A DNA stretch of 61,374 nucleotides from positions 1 to 61,374 of the forward strand of contig CANQGG010000008.1 of the NCBI GenBank assembly GCA_947601655.1, written 5' to 3'. Numbering within the stretch: the first letter of the stretch is position 1; each line of letters opens with the position of its first letter. Shown piece after piece: positions 37,680-46,899 of the stretch. The notes below the pieces were generated by a model. That model was given only the letters and a program-made list of their open reading frames with translations. It was not told where the DNA came from and ran no database searches. The DNA comes from an uncultured Akkermansia sp. GTDB lineage: Bacteria; Verrucomicrobiota; Verrucomicrobiia; Verrucomicrobiales; Akkermansiaceae. A program made the translations under genes and the position numbers.

Positions 37680-40600
37680 GTGGACAGGATTTCAGCGTAC
37701 GTGTACGACGAGAGCAATGTGTACAACGAGGCGTGGGCGCGGAGGCTGGATATTGAGCTGAACATACGCGACAACCAGGCGACGGCGTTGGAGGTGGCGA
37801 TGTATGTGCGCGGTGAGTTTGCGGAGGATAAGCAGCAGCTGACGGATGCGCAGGTGACGGCGGCGGGGATTGCGCGCGAGGGGAAGATTGGCAGCATTGG
37901 GTACCGGATTGGGCGGCACGCGTGCGAGAGCGTGATGGACGCGCTGCGCAACAAAGTGATTGAGGATACGGACGCGCTGGCGATTGCGGATTTTTGCCCG
38001 GGGAATGAGAGCGTGCAGGGGAAGGGGCTGAAGGTGATTCTGGATGGCGGGAGCAAGACGGAGGCGCGGGCGAGGATGGAGGCGGAGCTGGCGAAGCAGA
38101 AGATGGCGAGGGAGGTGGGTGTGGAAGGGGGGACGGATTTGTTCGGCAATGCGCTGGAGGATGAGGCTTTCTGGGATTTTGTGGCGAAGTATGTGGTGGG
38201 GCGTCGCAATGAGCTGGCGAAGGATGCGCTTTTCTTGCGGACGAATGTGGGGAAGCGCAATAGCTCGGCGATGACGAAGAAGTACGGGGTGGATTTGAAG
38301 GACCCGGAGTCGCTCAAAAAGGCGTTGAAGGAGATTGATATGCTGCGCGAGAGGTGGAAGAATCCGTATGGCGAGGCGGATTTGATGGAGGAGATTAAGC
38401 AGGCGTGGCAGGAGAGGCAGGAGGGCGAGGGGAAGCCGGCGGCGCAGGTGTTCGAGCGGTATGCGCAGAGGCTGCGGGAGAGGGAGAGCGGGGTGACGGA
38501 TTATAGCGCGAGGGAGGAGGAGAAGAGGTACCGGGTGGAGAATGATACGACGGGGCTTGCAAAGTACCTGAATGACCGGGTGAAGCCGATTGAGATTAAC
38601 TTTACGCCGAAGAATGCGCCGGATAGTGGGAAGTCGTGGCTAGATGATTTCAAGGAGTTTTATTCGAAAGCTCTTGCCGGGAAGGAGTTGGTGATTAGGA
38701 GGACGGGGAATAAGCTGTATTTCCATAATTCACGTGATGCGGTAAATGTGGCGTCGAAAGGGGCGAGGTCTCAGAAGAGAAATGAGACAGGCAAGAAGAT
38801 GGAGGAGGTTGTTGTGGAGGCTTACCATTTATACCATGGCACGCCTGAGCATAGGGAGAATGAGGGGAACCATCGTAAAAAGATGGTGAATGCTAGTGAT
38901 GAGTTTCATGTGTTCGGGCACCCGGCCACGGTGAACGGGGAGAAGATGATGGTGTGTTTTACCGCGATTCACCGCAAGGATGAGACGGACCCGAAGAGGT
39001 TGCGTTTTTATGAGTTCGGGACTCCGAAAATTATGCAAAAGAAAGACGGGGAGCCGAACGTTAAGGACAGGTTATCCTATCATCCAGCTACCCCGTCTGA
39101 GGATACGTTAGCAGATTATCTCAAGAACGTCAATAGTGATTTTGAGGGGAAGCCGAAGATTGTGGAGGAGGCCGCGGGTACTGGGGACAGGCTGACGGTT
39201 GCGCAGGCGCAGGAGAGGGGGATGTTTAAGGATGGGGTGATGGAGGTGAGCAATGGGGTGATTGTGGCGCCGGATACGGATTATAGCGTGGATTTTTCGC
39301 ATGCTAGCTATGCGCTTTTCCGCAAGCCGGATAAGAAGCATGTTGGAAAGGGTGAGGGTGTGCAGGTGTTTGGCTGGGCGTGTATTTATGGGGCGGAGAG
39401 TTGGGATACGAATAAGTTTTATCATGGGCAGTTTACCCAAAAGGTAAGAGGAGGTTTTTCATTGAACGGAAAGGTTGTATCGGAGCGCGCTGTTTTGAAG
39501 CAGTTAAATAAGGAGACAGGGAAGGAGTATCTGCTTAAGTTTTTGAACGGGGCTTTCCGAAGCAATGCGGATGAGTACCGGCAGCTCATAGAAGAAAATA
39601 GAGGGTGGATTGAGGAGGATAAGGAAAGGCTTGCTGAAGCCGAAAGAGGGTATATTGATGGGAAGAAGCGGAGTGAGGCGGAAATCAAAGAAGAAAAGGC
39701 TCATTTGGAGAATGCTATCAAGAATAGAACTAGTAAGCTAGAGGCGTATGAGTGGCTGGCGAAGAATGAGGTGCACAAGGTGGAGGATAGTGTGAGGTAT
39801 CCGGTGAATTATCTGATGCGGGCGGATGTGGATGATAGCAATTTGCTGCATTGGGATGTGCCGGAGTTTGTCGGGAGAGAGTTAGACAGTCCTGATATTG
39901 GCGGGGCTTATTATGGGCGGGAGATGGTGGAGAAGATTCTGGAGCTGGATATGAAGGAGCCGACAGAGGATTTGGTGCGCGCGCTGTGGAATATGATGCA
40001 GAAGCCGGAGGTGCCGGAGGAGGGATATGTGGCGTTCAAGGAAAGCGTGAACATTGAGCCGATAGAATATGAGTTTTCATCGAAAGAGTTTGATGCGGCG
40101 GATTATGATATGGAGACGTTGCTGTATTGGGGGGAGTATATAGCGAATGTCTGCATGACAGGAAAGGAGGTTTATAACGCGCTTGCTCATTCTTTGGGGA
40201 GTCCGCGGGCGGCGAGTGAGTGGCTGGATGAGCATGGGGTGAGAGGTGTGAAGTATTATGACGGGAATACGCGGCATAAGGAGGGGGAGAAGGTGCATAA
40301 TTACGCGATTTTTAATCCGGATTATATTGAGGTGATTGCTATCAATAATCGTCACCCGTGGAGTGAGTATAGCGAGGATAATCCGGATTGGCAGAGGCCG
40401 GAGGAGGTTTTTGGCGGAAGTCCTGTGACGGATTATAGTGTGGCTGGGATGAGGGCGAGGACGGCGGGGGCGAATATGGACAGGGTGTACCGGGACCCGG
40501 CGGATGGGAAGGAGAAGTTTGTGATTCCGACGGCGAATGCGCGGTTGAGTACGGGGTTTACGCTGGGGCAGCTTAAGGCGCCTGTGGGCGGGCATAAGGA

Positions 40601-43600
40601 TGTGACGCTGGGGGCGGTGCTGGAGTATCCGGAGCTTTACGAGGCGTACCCGGAGTTGAAGGGGATGCGGGTGCGGCTGTATAATCCGAGGTTGCAGGAG
40701 GGGGTTGGCGGTTTTTTTGCGAGGCCGAGGGGGGAGAAGGCGGGATACCTTGCGCTGAATACGGGTGTGGAGGTGACGCCGGAGAGGGTGATGGAGACGC
40801 TGCTGCACGAGAGTCAGCATGCGATTCAGGCGATTGAGGGGCACGCGATGGGGGCGGGGAGTATGAATGCGGAGGAGGCTTTGGAGTATTTGGACCGCGC
40901 GATTGCGGCGCGTAAGGGGATTATGAAGGCAGCGGGGGATGATGCCTGGAGCCGGGAGAATTTGGCGTATTTGGAGGCGATGAGGGGGATGGTGCAGGGG
41001 AAGGAGGGGAGGAAGATGCAGGAGATGGCGATTTCGCAGGTGTATTGGTATTCGCACGGGGAGCAAGAGGCGAGGTTTACGGGGGCTGGGAAGGACGGGG
41101 ACCCGATGGCGGAGGGGAGCGGGCTGACGGAGAATAGCCCGACGACGTACACGATTGCGGTGCCGGGGGAGGCGACGGAGCTGGGCGGGGTGACGTTCGG
41201 CGGGATGGGGCGTTTTTCGTACCTGCTGGAGAGTAGGCTGGGGACGGCGGGGGAGTTTAATTATGACCGGGCTGTGTACCAGATGAAGGAGGCGGTGGTG
41301 CGGCGGATGAAGGAGCTGCGGATGCTGGGGGATAGCAAGGATGAGCGGGCGCGGGGTGTGCAGCTTGCGGCGGAGGCGTTGGCGACGATGGAGAGTTTGG
41401 AGAGTTTGCTGCCGGCGACGTATCGGTTCGGGCTGGAGGCGTACAAGGTGTATTTTTCGAGCTATGCGAAGCTGGCGGGGAGCGGGAGCGCGGCGGCGGC
41501 AGGGAGGATGGTGCCGATGGCGGGGTGGGGCGAGAGGATGAGGGGGGCTTATGAGAAGATGGCGTGGATGGCGGTGGAGGGGCATTTTTACAAGGGGGAT
41601 ATGGAGTTCTGGGGGGAGCATTGGAAGAAGGTGGAGAAGATACTGCCGCCGCTGCAGGAGAAGTGGGAGGAGCTGCAAAAGATGTATGTGGGCGGGCTGC
41701 TGAGAGGGAAAGCGCGCCAGGATGCTATCAATGCGGCGTGGCGGGAGCTGAGGCACGAGCTGCCGGAGGAGATGCGGACGCTGATGCAGGCGGTGGGGGA
41801 GGTGCGGGCGGATAAGTTGATGGCGAAGTTTATGGAGCGGGTGGCGCTGCAGCTGGATGCGTTCCGGAAGGATAAGACGCTGGGGAGGATTCGCCGCGTG
41901 GTGGGGGCGCTGAAGCCGGGTGCGAAGGAGAATGGGAAGCCTGTGAAGGGACGGATGGATGCGGAGAGGTACAGGAAGGTGGTGGATATGGTGCGGCTGA
42001 TGGAGCTGACGCGCGGGGAGAAGGAGCTTTTTGAGCGGGAGAGGTACACGGGGGAGGGGACGGAGAAGGCGTGGGCTGACTTGGAGCCGAATGATACGGT
42101 GACGGTGAGGACGTATGACGGGGAGGGGAAGGAGGTTGAGATAGCATGCAGCAAGGAGGAGTTTGAGACGTATGCGTGTTTCGAAACAATGACGGCTTCG
42201 CAGGCGGAGGCGGCGAGCCGGGCGTTGGGCGAGTATATTTCGACGGGGCGGCAGGCATGGGACAATGCGCAGGAGGCGGCGAGGAAGCGGATTGAGGCGT
42301 TGTGCGCTCCGGCGTTGGAGAAGTACGGCGAGACGGAGAACGAGCTGAAGGCGAGGAGGGAGAGGCAGCAGAGGAAGGCGATGCCGCTGGTGAACAAGAC
42401 GCTGAACTTCCTGGGCTTTGGGCTGAATGATGCGCAGTTTTTCGATGTTTGCTCCAAGGTGCCGGAGATTGAGAAGTGGACGAAGGATGCGGTGTATCGC
42501 ATTGCGAGCGCGCATACGTATATCGAAGCGAAGGAGAGGGACAGGCAGGAGTTTATGACGCAGGCGGCGCGGGAGGCGAGCGGGGAGAAGGACGATAAGA
42601 AGGTGCGCGAGTGGCTGGATGATACACGGAGGAACAGGGACACGGGGATTAAGCTGGCGCCGCAGGAGCCGGATTTCGACGCGCAGGAGACGGAGACGGT
42701 GCGGAGGCAGTTCATGGGGCTGCTGAGAAGGAAAACGCACAAGAAGAATTTTAATCCGAACACGTTTGCGGAGGCGTTGCGCTACCTGACGGAGGAGGAT
42801 GGGTTGATGCCGGAGGCGGTGGCGCGGGAGGCGTTGGACAAGTACGGGACGCTGGGCGACGCGAAGGCAAGCAGGCTGCACGGCAAGGAGGCGTTGATGG
42901 TGTTGCTGACGGATAACGAGTACGCGCGGTTCAGCGACCTGACGATGACGGCGAAGAAGAGGGCAGAGGCGGCGAGGGAGAAGTGGCAAAAGGAGAGGGA
43001 GGAAGAGGAGACAAAGAGGAAGGAGGAGGGGAAGCCGAAGGAGAAGGAGAATGGGACGCTGGTGCTATCCCCGGCGCAGGCGGCGTACCGGGTGTTGCTC
43101 TGGGAGCAGGCGGATTATACGGATAACCTGATTATGCAGGGGTACACGCCGGAGGTGGTGCAGAGGCTGAGGGAGTTTGCCGGGGAGAAGGTTATGCGGA
43201 TGGCGTACGCGCTGAGGGAGAAGATGGGCGAGAGGACGGAGGAGATACGAGATATGTATGAGCGGGTGTACGGGATGCCTTTCCCGGAGGTGGAAAATTA
43301 CTTCCGCGCGTTTTTCGATGTGGCGTATGAGACGCGACAGGAGGGTATCATGAGCGGCGAAGGAGCCGGGTATGCGGCAGGTGCGGGGACGATGAAGATA
43401 CTCTACCACCGCAATCACCGCAACGCGAGGATTGACCCGACGATGACGATGTATGAGGCGTTCAACGCGGGAATGAAGGAGCAGGATTTGCTGCTGGGCT
43501 ACGGGGAATTGCCGAGCGAGTTGCTGCGGATTTTGAATTATAAGGAGGGACACCAGACGATGAGCGACGCGCTGGAGAAGTGCCTGGGGTCGGGTGCGCT

Positions 43601-44798
43601 GAGCGAGATGCGGCAGCATGTGGAGAATATGTCGCGGTTGGTGCCGGAGGTGGAGAGGTATGCGCGTGCGGCGACGCGCCTAATTAGTGAGTGGTCGTCT
43701 GCGGGCGCGCAGATGATACTGAGCTGGCGTCAGGGGTCGCTCGTTAAGCAGTTGACGGCGTTTTTTAACGGCGTTGCGGGGTCGGAGTATGTTGGCGTGC
43801 TGGATTATTTTACGTCGCTCGGCAAGGTGATGCTGGGGCTGGGGCGGATCAGGCTGAAGGACTTGGCTGAGCGTCCGGAGCTGAAAGGGCGGTTCAAGGG
43901 CTGGGAGAATGCGGAGAATATGAAGGCTATGATGAGCCCGGCGGATGTGCGCACGGCAATGCCGGGAGCGGCTGTGTTCGCCGGGAAAGGTATGGCGGCA
44001 ATGGAGTGGCTGGACGTATGGGCGAACGTGCGGCAGGCGGCGGCGGTTTATGATGCGGCGTATCGGAAGTTGCGGTTGAAGGTGCCGGACGCGACGCCGG
44101 AGGAGCTGGATGGACTGGCAATGCGAGAGGTGCAGCACGCGCTCGCGCTCAAGAGTCAGCCGCTGGACTGGCGGCAGAGGTCGCTGGGGAGTCTTAAGAA
44201 GAGCCCGTTCACGATTGGGAGCTTCTTCCTGGGCGGTGAGTCGGTGAATACGTTTGCGAACTTCGCGCGCTTGCTGGCGAAGCATGAGTACCTGGACGCG
44301 GCGGCGGTCTGGCTCTCCCACGGGTTCGGTTTGCAGGCGCTCACGGCGTTGTACAACTTTATCACCGACGATAAGGAGCAGTGGGAGAAGAGGTCGCTCG
44401 GCGGGTATTTCCGCAACGCGTTGCTGGGGCCGCTTGGCGGGATTCCGTTGCTTTCGACAGCGTACAACGAATGGGTATGGGAGCCTTTTCACCGTAAAGC
44501 AAAATGGCTGCCGTACGTGCAGACAACCGACCTGATACCGGCGGCGGATCTTGAGAGGCTTTATCGTGAGTGGCGCAAGGCTAATAAGAGCGGGGAATGG
44601 GAGGCGTACACGCTGGCGTGCGACGATACGTTGCGCGTGGTAGCGACAGGGGCTTTGCTTGCCTCGCGGAACTCTACCGGAAAAGCAGGTTTGTGGGCAA
44701 AAGCAGGCGCGGTTATCGTGGGCGGCGTTGGCAATCTCGTGGACTTCTTTGTGAGGGTTGAGCGCGCAGCAAAGGAAAGGTGGGAGTTATGGGACTAG
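37680..44798 (+). CDS. Giant phage-type polyvalent protein, probably lacking its original N-terminus
   Basis: 2,372 residues, built of modules. Residues 1-150 resemble the end of the DdrB-like ParB domain of such proteins (GKIGSIGYRIGR, FCPGNESVQGKG). Segments joined by a DYS seam follow (274, 534, 918). About 290-480 is BECR-nuclease-like (HLYHGTP at 383-389, DEFHVFG). About 534-900 resembles the ART-like module (GEGVQVFGW at 558-566, SPRAASEWL). About 935-1190 has AYPEL (989-993) and the zinc-peptidase motif HESQHAIQ (1043). Long helical regions follow, with hydrophobic stretches near the end. Such proteins travel inside virions. A stop lies 24 nt upstream and a GTG is used, suggesting a truncated 5' end. 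The coding strand is unusually G-rich, unlike its neighbours. No head or tail genes are near. Confidence 0.7.
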   Translation: MDRISAYVYDESNVYNEAWARRLDIELNIRDNQATALEVAMYVRGEFAEDKQQLTDAQVTAAGIAREGKIGSIGYRIGRHACESVMDALRNKVIEDTDALAIADFCPGNESVQGKGLKVILDGGSKTEARARMEAELAKQKMAREVGVEGGTDLFGNALEDEAFWDFVAKYVVGRRNELAKDALFLRTNVGKRNSSAMTKKYGVDLKDPESLKKALKEIDMLRERWKNPYGEADLMEEIKQAWQERQEGEGKPAAQVFERYAQRLRERESGVTDYSAREEEKRYRVENDTTGLAKYLNDRVKPIEINFTPKNAPDSGKSWLDDFKEFYSKALAGKELVIRRTGNKLYFHNSRDAVNVASKGARSQKRNETGKKMEEVVVEAYHLYHGTPEHRENEGNHRKKMVNASDEFHVFGHPATVNGEKMMVCFTAIHRKDETDPKRLRFYEFGTPKIMQKKDGEPNVKDRLSYHPATPSEDTLADYLKNVNSDFEGKPKIVEEAAGTGDRLTVAQAQERGMFKDGVMEVSNGVIVAPDTDYSVDFSHASYALFRKPDKKHVGKGEGVQVFGWACIYGAESWDTNKFYHGQFTQKVRGGFSLNGKVVSERAVLKQLNKETGKEYLLKFLNGAFRSNADEYRQLIEENRGWIEEDKERLAEAERGYIDGKKRSEAEIKEEKAHLENAIKNRTSKLEAYEWLAKNEVHKVEDSVRYPVNYLMRADVDDSNLLHWDVPEFVGRELDSPDIGGAYYGREMVEKILELDMKEPTEDLVRALWNMMQKPEVPEEGYVAFKESVNIEPIEYEFSSKEFDAADYDMETLLYWGEYIANVCMTGKEVYNALAHSLGSPRAASEWLDEHGVRGVKYYDGNTRHKEGEKVHNYAIFNPDYIEVIAINNRHPWSEYSEDNPDWQRPEEVFGGSPVTDYSVAGMRARTAGANMDRVYRDPADGKEKFVIPTANARLSTGFTLGQLKAPVGGHKDVTLGAVLEYPELYEAYPELKGMRVRLYNPRLQEGVGGFFARPRGEKAGYLALNTGVEVTPERVMETLLHESQHAIQAIEGHAMGAGSMNAEEALEYLDRAIAARKGIMKAAGDDAWSRENLAYLEAMRGMVQGKEGRKMQEMAISQVYWYSHGEQEARFTGAGKDGDPMAEGSGLTENSPTTYTIAVPGEATELGGVTFGGMGRFSYLLESRLGTAGEFNYDRAVYQMKEAVVRRMKELRMLGDSKDERARGVQLAAEALATMESLESLLPATYRFGLEAYKVYFSSYAKLAGSGSAAAAGRMVPMAGWGERMRGAYEKMAWMAVEGHFYKGDMEFWGEHWKKVEKILPPLQEKWEELQKMYVGGLLRGKARQDAINAAWRELRHELPEEMRTLMQAVGEVRADKLMAKFMERVALQLDAFRKDKTLGRIRRVVGALKPGAKENGKPVKGRMDAERYRKVVDMVRLMELTRGEKELFERERYTGEGTEKAWADLEPNDTVTVRTYDGEGKEVEIACSKEEFETYACFETMTASQAEAASRALGEYISTGRQAWDNAQEAARKRIEALCAPALEKYGETENELKARRERQQRKAMPLVNKTLNFLGFGLNDAQFFDVCSKVPEIEKWTKDAVYRIASAHTYIEAKERDRQEFMTQAAREASGEKDDKKVREWLDDTRRNRDTGIKLAPQEPDFDAQETETVRRQFMGLLRRKTHKKNFNPNTFAEALRYLTEEDGLMPEAVAREALDKYGTLGDAKASRLHGKEALMVLLTDNEYARFSDLTMTAKKRAEAAREKWQKEREEEETKRKEEGKPKEKENGTLVLSPAQAAYRVLLWEQADYTDNLIMQGYTPEVVQRLREFAGEKVMRMAYALREKMGERTEEIRDMYERVYGMPFPEVENYFRAFFDVAYETRQEGIMSGEGAGYAAGAGTMKILYHRNHRNARIDPTMTMYEAFNAGMKEQDLLLGYGELPSELLRILNYKEGHQTMSDALEKCLGSGALSEMRQHVENMSRLVPEVERYARAATRLISEWSSAGAQMILSWRQGSLVKQLTAFFNGVAGSEYVGVLDYFTSLGKVMLGLGRIRLKDLAERPELKGRFKGWENAENMKAMMSPADVRTAMPGAAVFAGKGMAAMEWLDVWANVRQAAAVYDAAYRKLRLKVPDATPEELDGLAMREVQHALALKSQPLDWRQRSLGSLKKSPFTIGSFFLGGESVNTFANFARLLAKHEYLDAAAVWLSHGFGLQALTALYNFITDDKEQWEKRSLGGYFRNALLGPLGGIPLLSTAYNEWVWEPFHRKAKWLPYVQTTDLIPAADLERLYREWRKANKSGEWEAYTLACDDTLRVVATGALLASRNSTGKAGLWAKAGAVIVGGVGNLVDFFVRVERAAKERWELWD

Positions 44799-44965
44799 TA
44801 TGACACAATAAATTTCTAACACGAGAACAGCACGACGCGAAAGTAGTGTTTTAAGGGTTAGTTATTTGTTTCCCCCAGCCGGTATTGAGGTGGGGATGTT
44901 TAGGAAGGGTAATTAGTTCTTTTTTGTTGAGTTGGGGGTGGGGAGGGATGTTTAATAAGCGTGTT

Positions 44966-45381
44966 ATGAAGCACGAAATTAGCACGAGTGGTAGCACGAG
45001 TAGTTTAGTAAGCAATGTTATTGTTTGCAAGGATGGGAAGAGTCCGTTTTGGGTGGGGCAGTGGCGGGATGGGAGGGGGAGGAGTGGGTGCACCCGCGGC
45101 TGAGGTATCACAGCAATCCGAGCTACGAGTTTACACAGTTGGTGCGGCTGCATGGGATTGGGCTGGTGGGGGAGAAAGCAGGTGGACGGCGGCGGGTGTG
45201 GCATAGTAAGACGTTTCACAGCTTGCGCGCGACAGTGGCGACGATGTTGCAGGCGAGTGGGGTGTCGCAGGGCATGGCGATGGAGCTGGTGGGGCATGAG
45301 AGCGCGGCGGTGCATGCGGCGTATATCAGACCGACGGGGGAGCAGTTGCGGGAGGCGGCGGGGAGGCTGCCGGAGTTTTGA
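44966..45381 (+). pseudogene. Tyrosine recombinase (integrase) remnant with an internal deletion
   Basis: From ATG 44966 one frame gives an integrase-like N-terminus (VIVCKDGKSPFWVGQWRDGRGR). Near 45080 the sequence passes, with a frame change, straight to the catalytic C-terminus in another frame (RVWHSKTFHSLRATVATMLQ, then ELVGHESAAVHAAYIRP). The H-x-x-R, GH and tyrosine residues of the family are there, but about 200 middle residues with the first catalytic arginine and lysine are absent. It cannot be active. It probably belonged to the element that brought the polyvalent protein, which ends 170 nt upstream. Confidence 0.75.
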
Positions 45382-45384
45382 GGC

Positions 45385-45415
45385 AAAAAAAGACGCGGGG
45401 AGTTTCGTCCCCGCG
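45385..45415 (-). terminator. Rho-independent terminator of the RHH-like gene
   Basis: On the minus strand, CGCGGGGA pairs perfectly with TCCCCGCG around a 6-nt loop and is followed by TCTTTTTTT. It lies 28 nt after the stop codon of the gene at 45443-45994. Confidence 0.85.
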
Positions 45416-45442
45416 CCCCATGCTAATCACACAATCGGGAGG

Positions 45443-45994
45443 TTACATAGCTTCGACGAGCTGGCGGATTTTTTCAGCGCGCGAGATGCCGAGTTTTTTG
45501 CATTCGGCGTCCAGTTTTTCCACGTGTTCCTTTTTGAGGTAGGCCTGGATTTTGATGGTTACCGGAGCGGGCTTTTCTTTTGTGGTGTAGTCGTTGTGCA
45601 AGGAGATATAGTAGCCCGTTGCGGAGAGGAGCAGAGCGAGGGCGAGGTATTTTTCGCCGTTTTGGCGGTACTTCTCTGCGTCGATGGGCATACCGGGGCG
45701 CATGCCGGTTTCGTCTTCTTTGCCGTAGGGCGTTTCTCCCGCGTCGGCATGGTCTACGCTTGCGTAGTACAGGCCGTCTTTTTCTACGAGGAGAAAGAAA
45801 TTCAGGTCCTTCTCATTCATGCCAATGGAGAATATGCGCGCCATGAGTGGGCAACCTTTGTCGTGGTGGTCCATCCACATGTCCACGTCTTCCAGCATGT
45901 TTCTTGCTTTTTGCTCATACCACTCCATGCTAATGGGGGCGGTAGGGGAGCCTTTGAGGAGTCTTTCAGGAGTTTTCATTGTCTTTGGAGTCAT
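45443..45994 (-). CDS. Protein with a C-terminal ribbon-helix-helix-like segment, possibly autoregulatory
   Basis: 183 residues; the first 135 match no family I know and include a hydrophobic segment at about 117-135 (EKYLALALLLSATGYYISLH). The last 40 (VTIKIQAYLKKEHVEKLDAECKK, then GISRAEKIRQLVEAM) have the strand-helix-helix layout and the SRAE.IRQLV helix of MetJ/Arc-type DNA-binding proteins. A perfect inverted repeat lies 5 nt upstream of its ATG, and a good terminator lies downstream, so it is a single-gene unit. ATG 45979 is an alternative start. It borders the mobile remnant. Confidence 0.65.
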   Translation of the reverse strand: MTPKTMKTPERLLKGSPTAPISMEWYEQKARNMLEDVDMWMDHHDKGCPLMARIFSIGMNEKDLNFFLLVEKDGLYYASVDHADAGETPYGKEDETGMRPGMPIDAEKYRQNGEKYLALALLLSATGYYISLHNDYTTKEKPAPVTIKIQAYLKKEHVEKLDAECKKLGISRAEKIRQLVEAM

Positions 45995-46025
45995 GTTTGA
46001 CTCCGTCAGTTTAACACGGAGTCAA
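45987..46025 (-). promoter_or_regulatory. Palindromic operator candidate of the RHH-like gene
   Basis: GACTCCGT (45999-46006) and ACGGAGTC (46016-46023) form a perfect 8-bp inverted repeat with a 9-nt loop. A third half-site GGAGTC is at 45987-45992. On the minus strand a TTGACT at 46025-46020 overlaps the repeat and could be the -35 box. Confidence 0.55.
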
Positions 46026-46279
46026 GCACATTTGTTCCAAGAAAAAGCAATCCAATAGGTAGTTAACGGCGTGTCATGAAACATAAACCGTTTGTTATTT
46101 GCGGTTTAAGAATTACGAATTACGGATTGCAAATAATGCGCAGCGGAGCTGAGGGAACGGCAAAGCAAATGCGGCCGGGATGTGATGAAGCCGTGATCGG
46201 ATGTCGTTACAAAGCAGCGGAGGCTCCTATGTACGACGGATGATGAGGGAATTTCGCGCGTTGCGTACGGGGGAAGAGG
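46026..46279. other. Intergenic stretch without a recognised gene
   Basis: It holds an AAACCG/CGGTTT inverted repeat around an 11-nt loop near 46085-46107 and short AATTACGAATTAC-type repeats, one of which recurs at about 46791. Nothing else is recognised. Confidence 0.4.
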
Positions 46280-46384
46280 TTAAGGGAGAGAGATGGTGAA
46301 GGCTATGAAGAAGGCGATGAGGATGCCTATCCAAAGCACGAGGAATTCTATGGCTTCCACGAGTCTTTTGAAGAGTTCCAGCAT
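46280..46384 (-). CDS. Possible 34-residue single-helix membrane peptide
   Basis: An ATG at 46384 opens a short frame: a charged amphipathic start (MLELFKRLVEAIEF) followed by a hydrophobic helix (LVLWIGILIAFFIAF) and the stop at 46280. Layout resembles small membrane peptides. No ribosome binding site is clear. It is on the same strand as, and 27 nt after, the membrane protein gene. Confidence 0.3.
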   Translation of the reverse strand: MLELFKRLVEAIEFLVLWIGILIAFFIAFTISLP

Positions 46385-46410
46385 TTTATTGCTATTGTCT
46401 CGGGTGAAGG

Positions 46411-46791
46411 TTATTGAGCCGTCATGCAGAGGATGGCGAGGAGGCAGGGGACAAGGATTGCGAGGTAGTTTATAAGGCCGCAGACGATGCCTTGCGAAAA
46501 GCCGATGTAGCAGGCGGCGCGGAAGGGATGGAGGGTGAGGAGTTTTTTGCGCAGGCTGGTGGGAAGTTTACAGAGACGCCCTATCCAGATGCCGAAAGAA
46601 GCAAGGCCGAGAAAAAACATCAGCATCTGAAATGCTGAGTGAACTTCCATGAAGTTGACAAAGCGGAGGAGGAAGGAGCGAGGGAGGCAAGCGTAGAAGG
46701 CTTTGTCCAACAGGGCAGGAGTGACTGCGGAGAAGCAGAGGAAGATGAGGAAGGTGAGGAGCCAGAGGAAGAAGAAGGGGAGTTTTTTCAT
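46411..46791 (-). CDS. Small hydrophobic membrane protein of unknown function
   Basis: 126 residues with three or four hydrophobic segments: an N-terminal helix (FFFLWLLTFLIFLCF), a second at about 52-72, and a C-terminal one (LINYLAILVPCLLAILC). No family is recognised. The ATG is preceded by A-rich sequence with no clear ribosome binding site. The hydrophobic pattern and charged loops look like a real protein. Confidence 0.5.
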   Translation of the reverse strand: MKKLPFFFLWLLTFLIFLCFSAVTPALLDKAFYACLPRSFLLRFVNFMEVHSAFQMLMFFLGLASFGIWIGRLCKLPTSLRKKLLTLHPFRAACYIGFSQGIVCGLINYLAILVPCLLAILCMTAQ

Positions 46792-46899
46792 TACGAATTA
46801 TGAGTTTCGAGTTAGAAGAGAGAGAGAGATAGACCAGGCGATGAAAAAGGTGCCAAGGATTGCACGGAGGATTTTTTTCGATTATGTTGTATATTAATC

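Noticed and set aside
40077..42989. 970-residue open frame on the minus strand inside the polyvalent protein gene
   Set aside because: Its protein is a monotonous Arg/Leu/Pro/His mix, as expected opposite a G-rich coding strand; the plus-strand frame has recognisable domains.
45152..46000. 282-residue plus-strand frame across the integrase remnant and the RHH-like gene
   Set aside because: It runs antisense through the RHH-like gene and its terminator and shows no family; the minus-strand gene has an operator and terminator.
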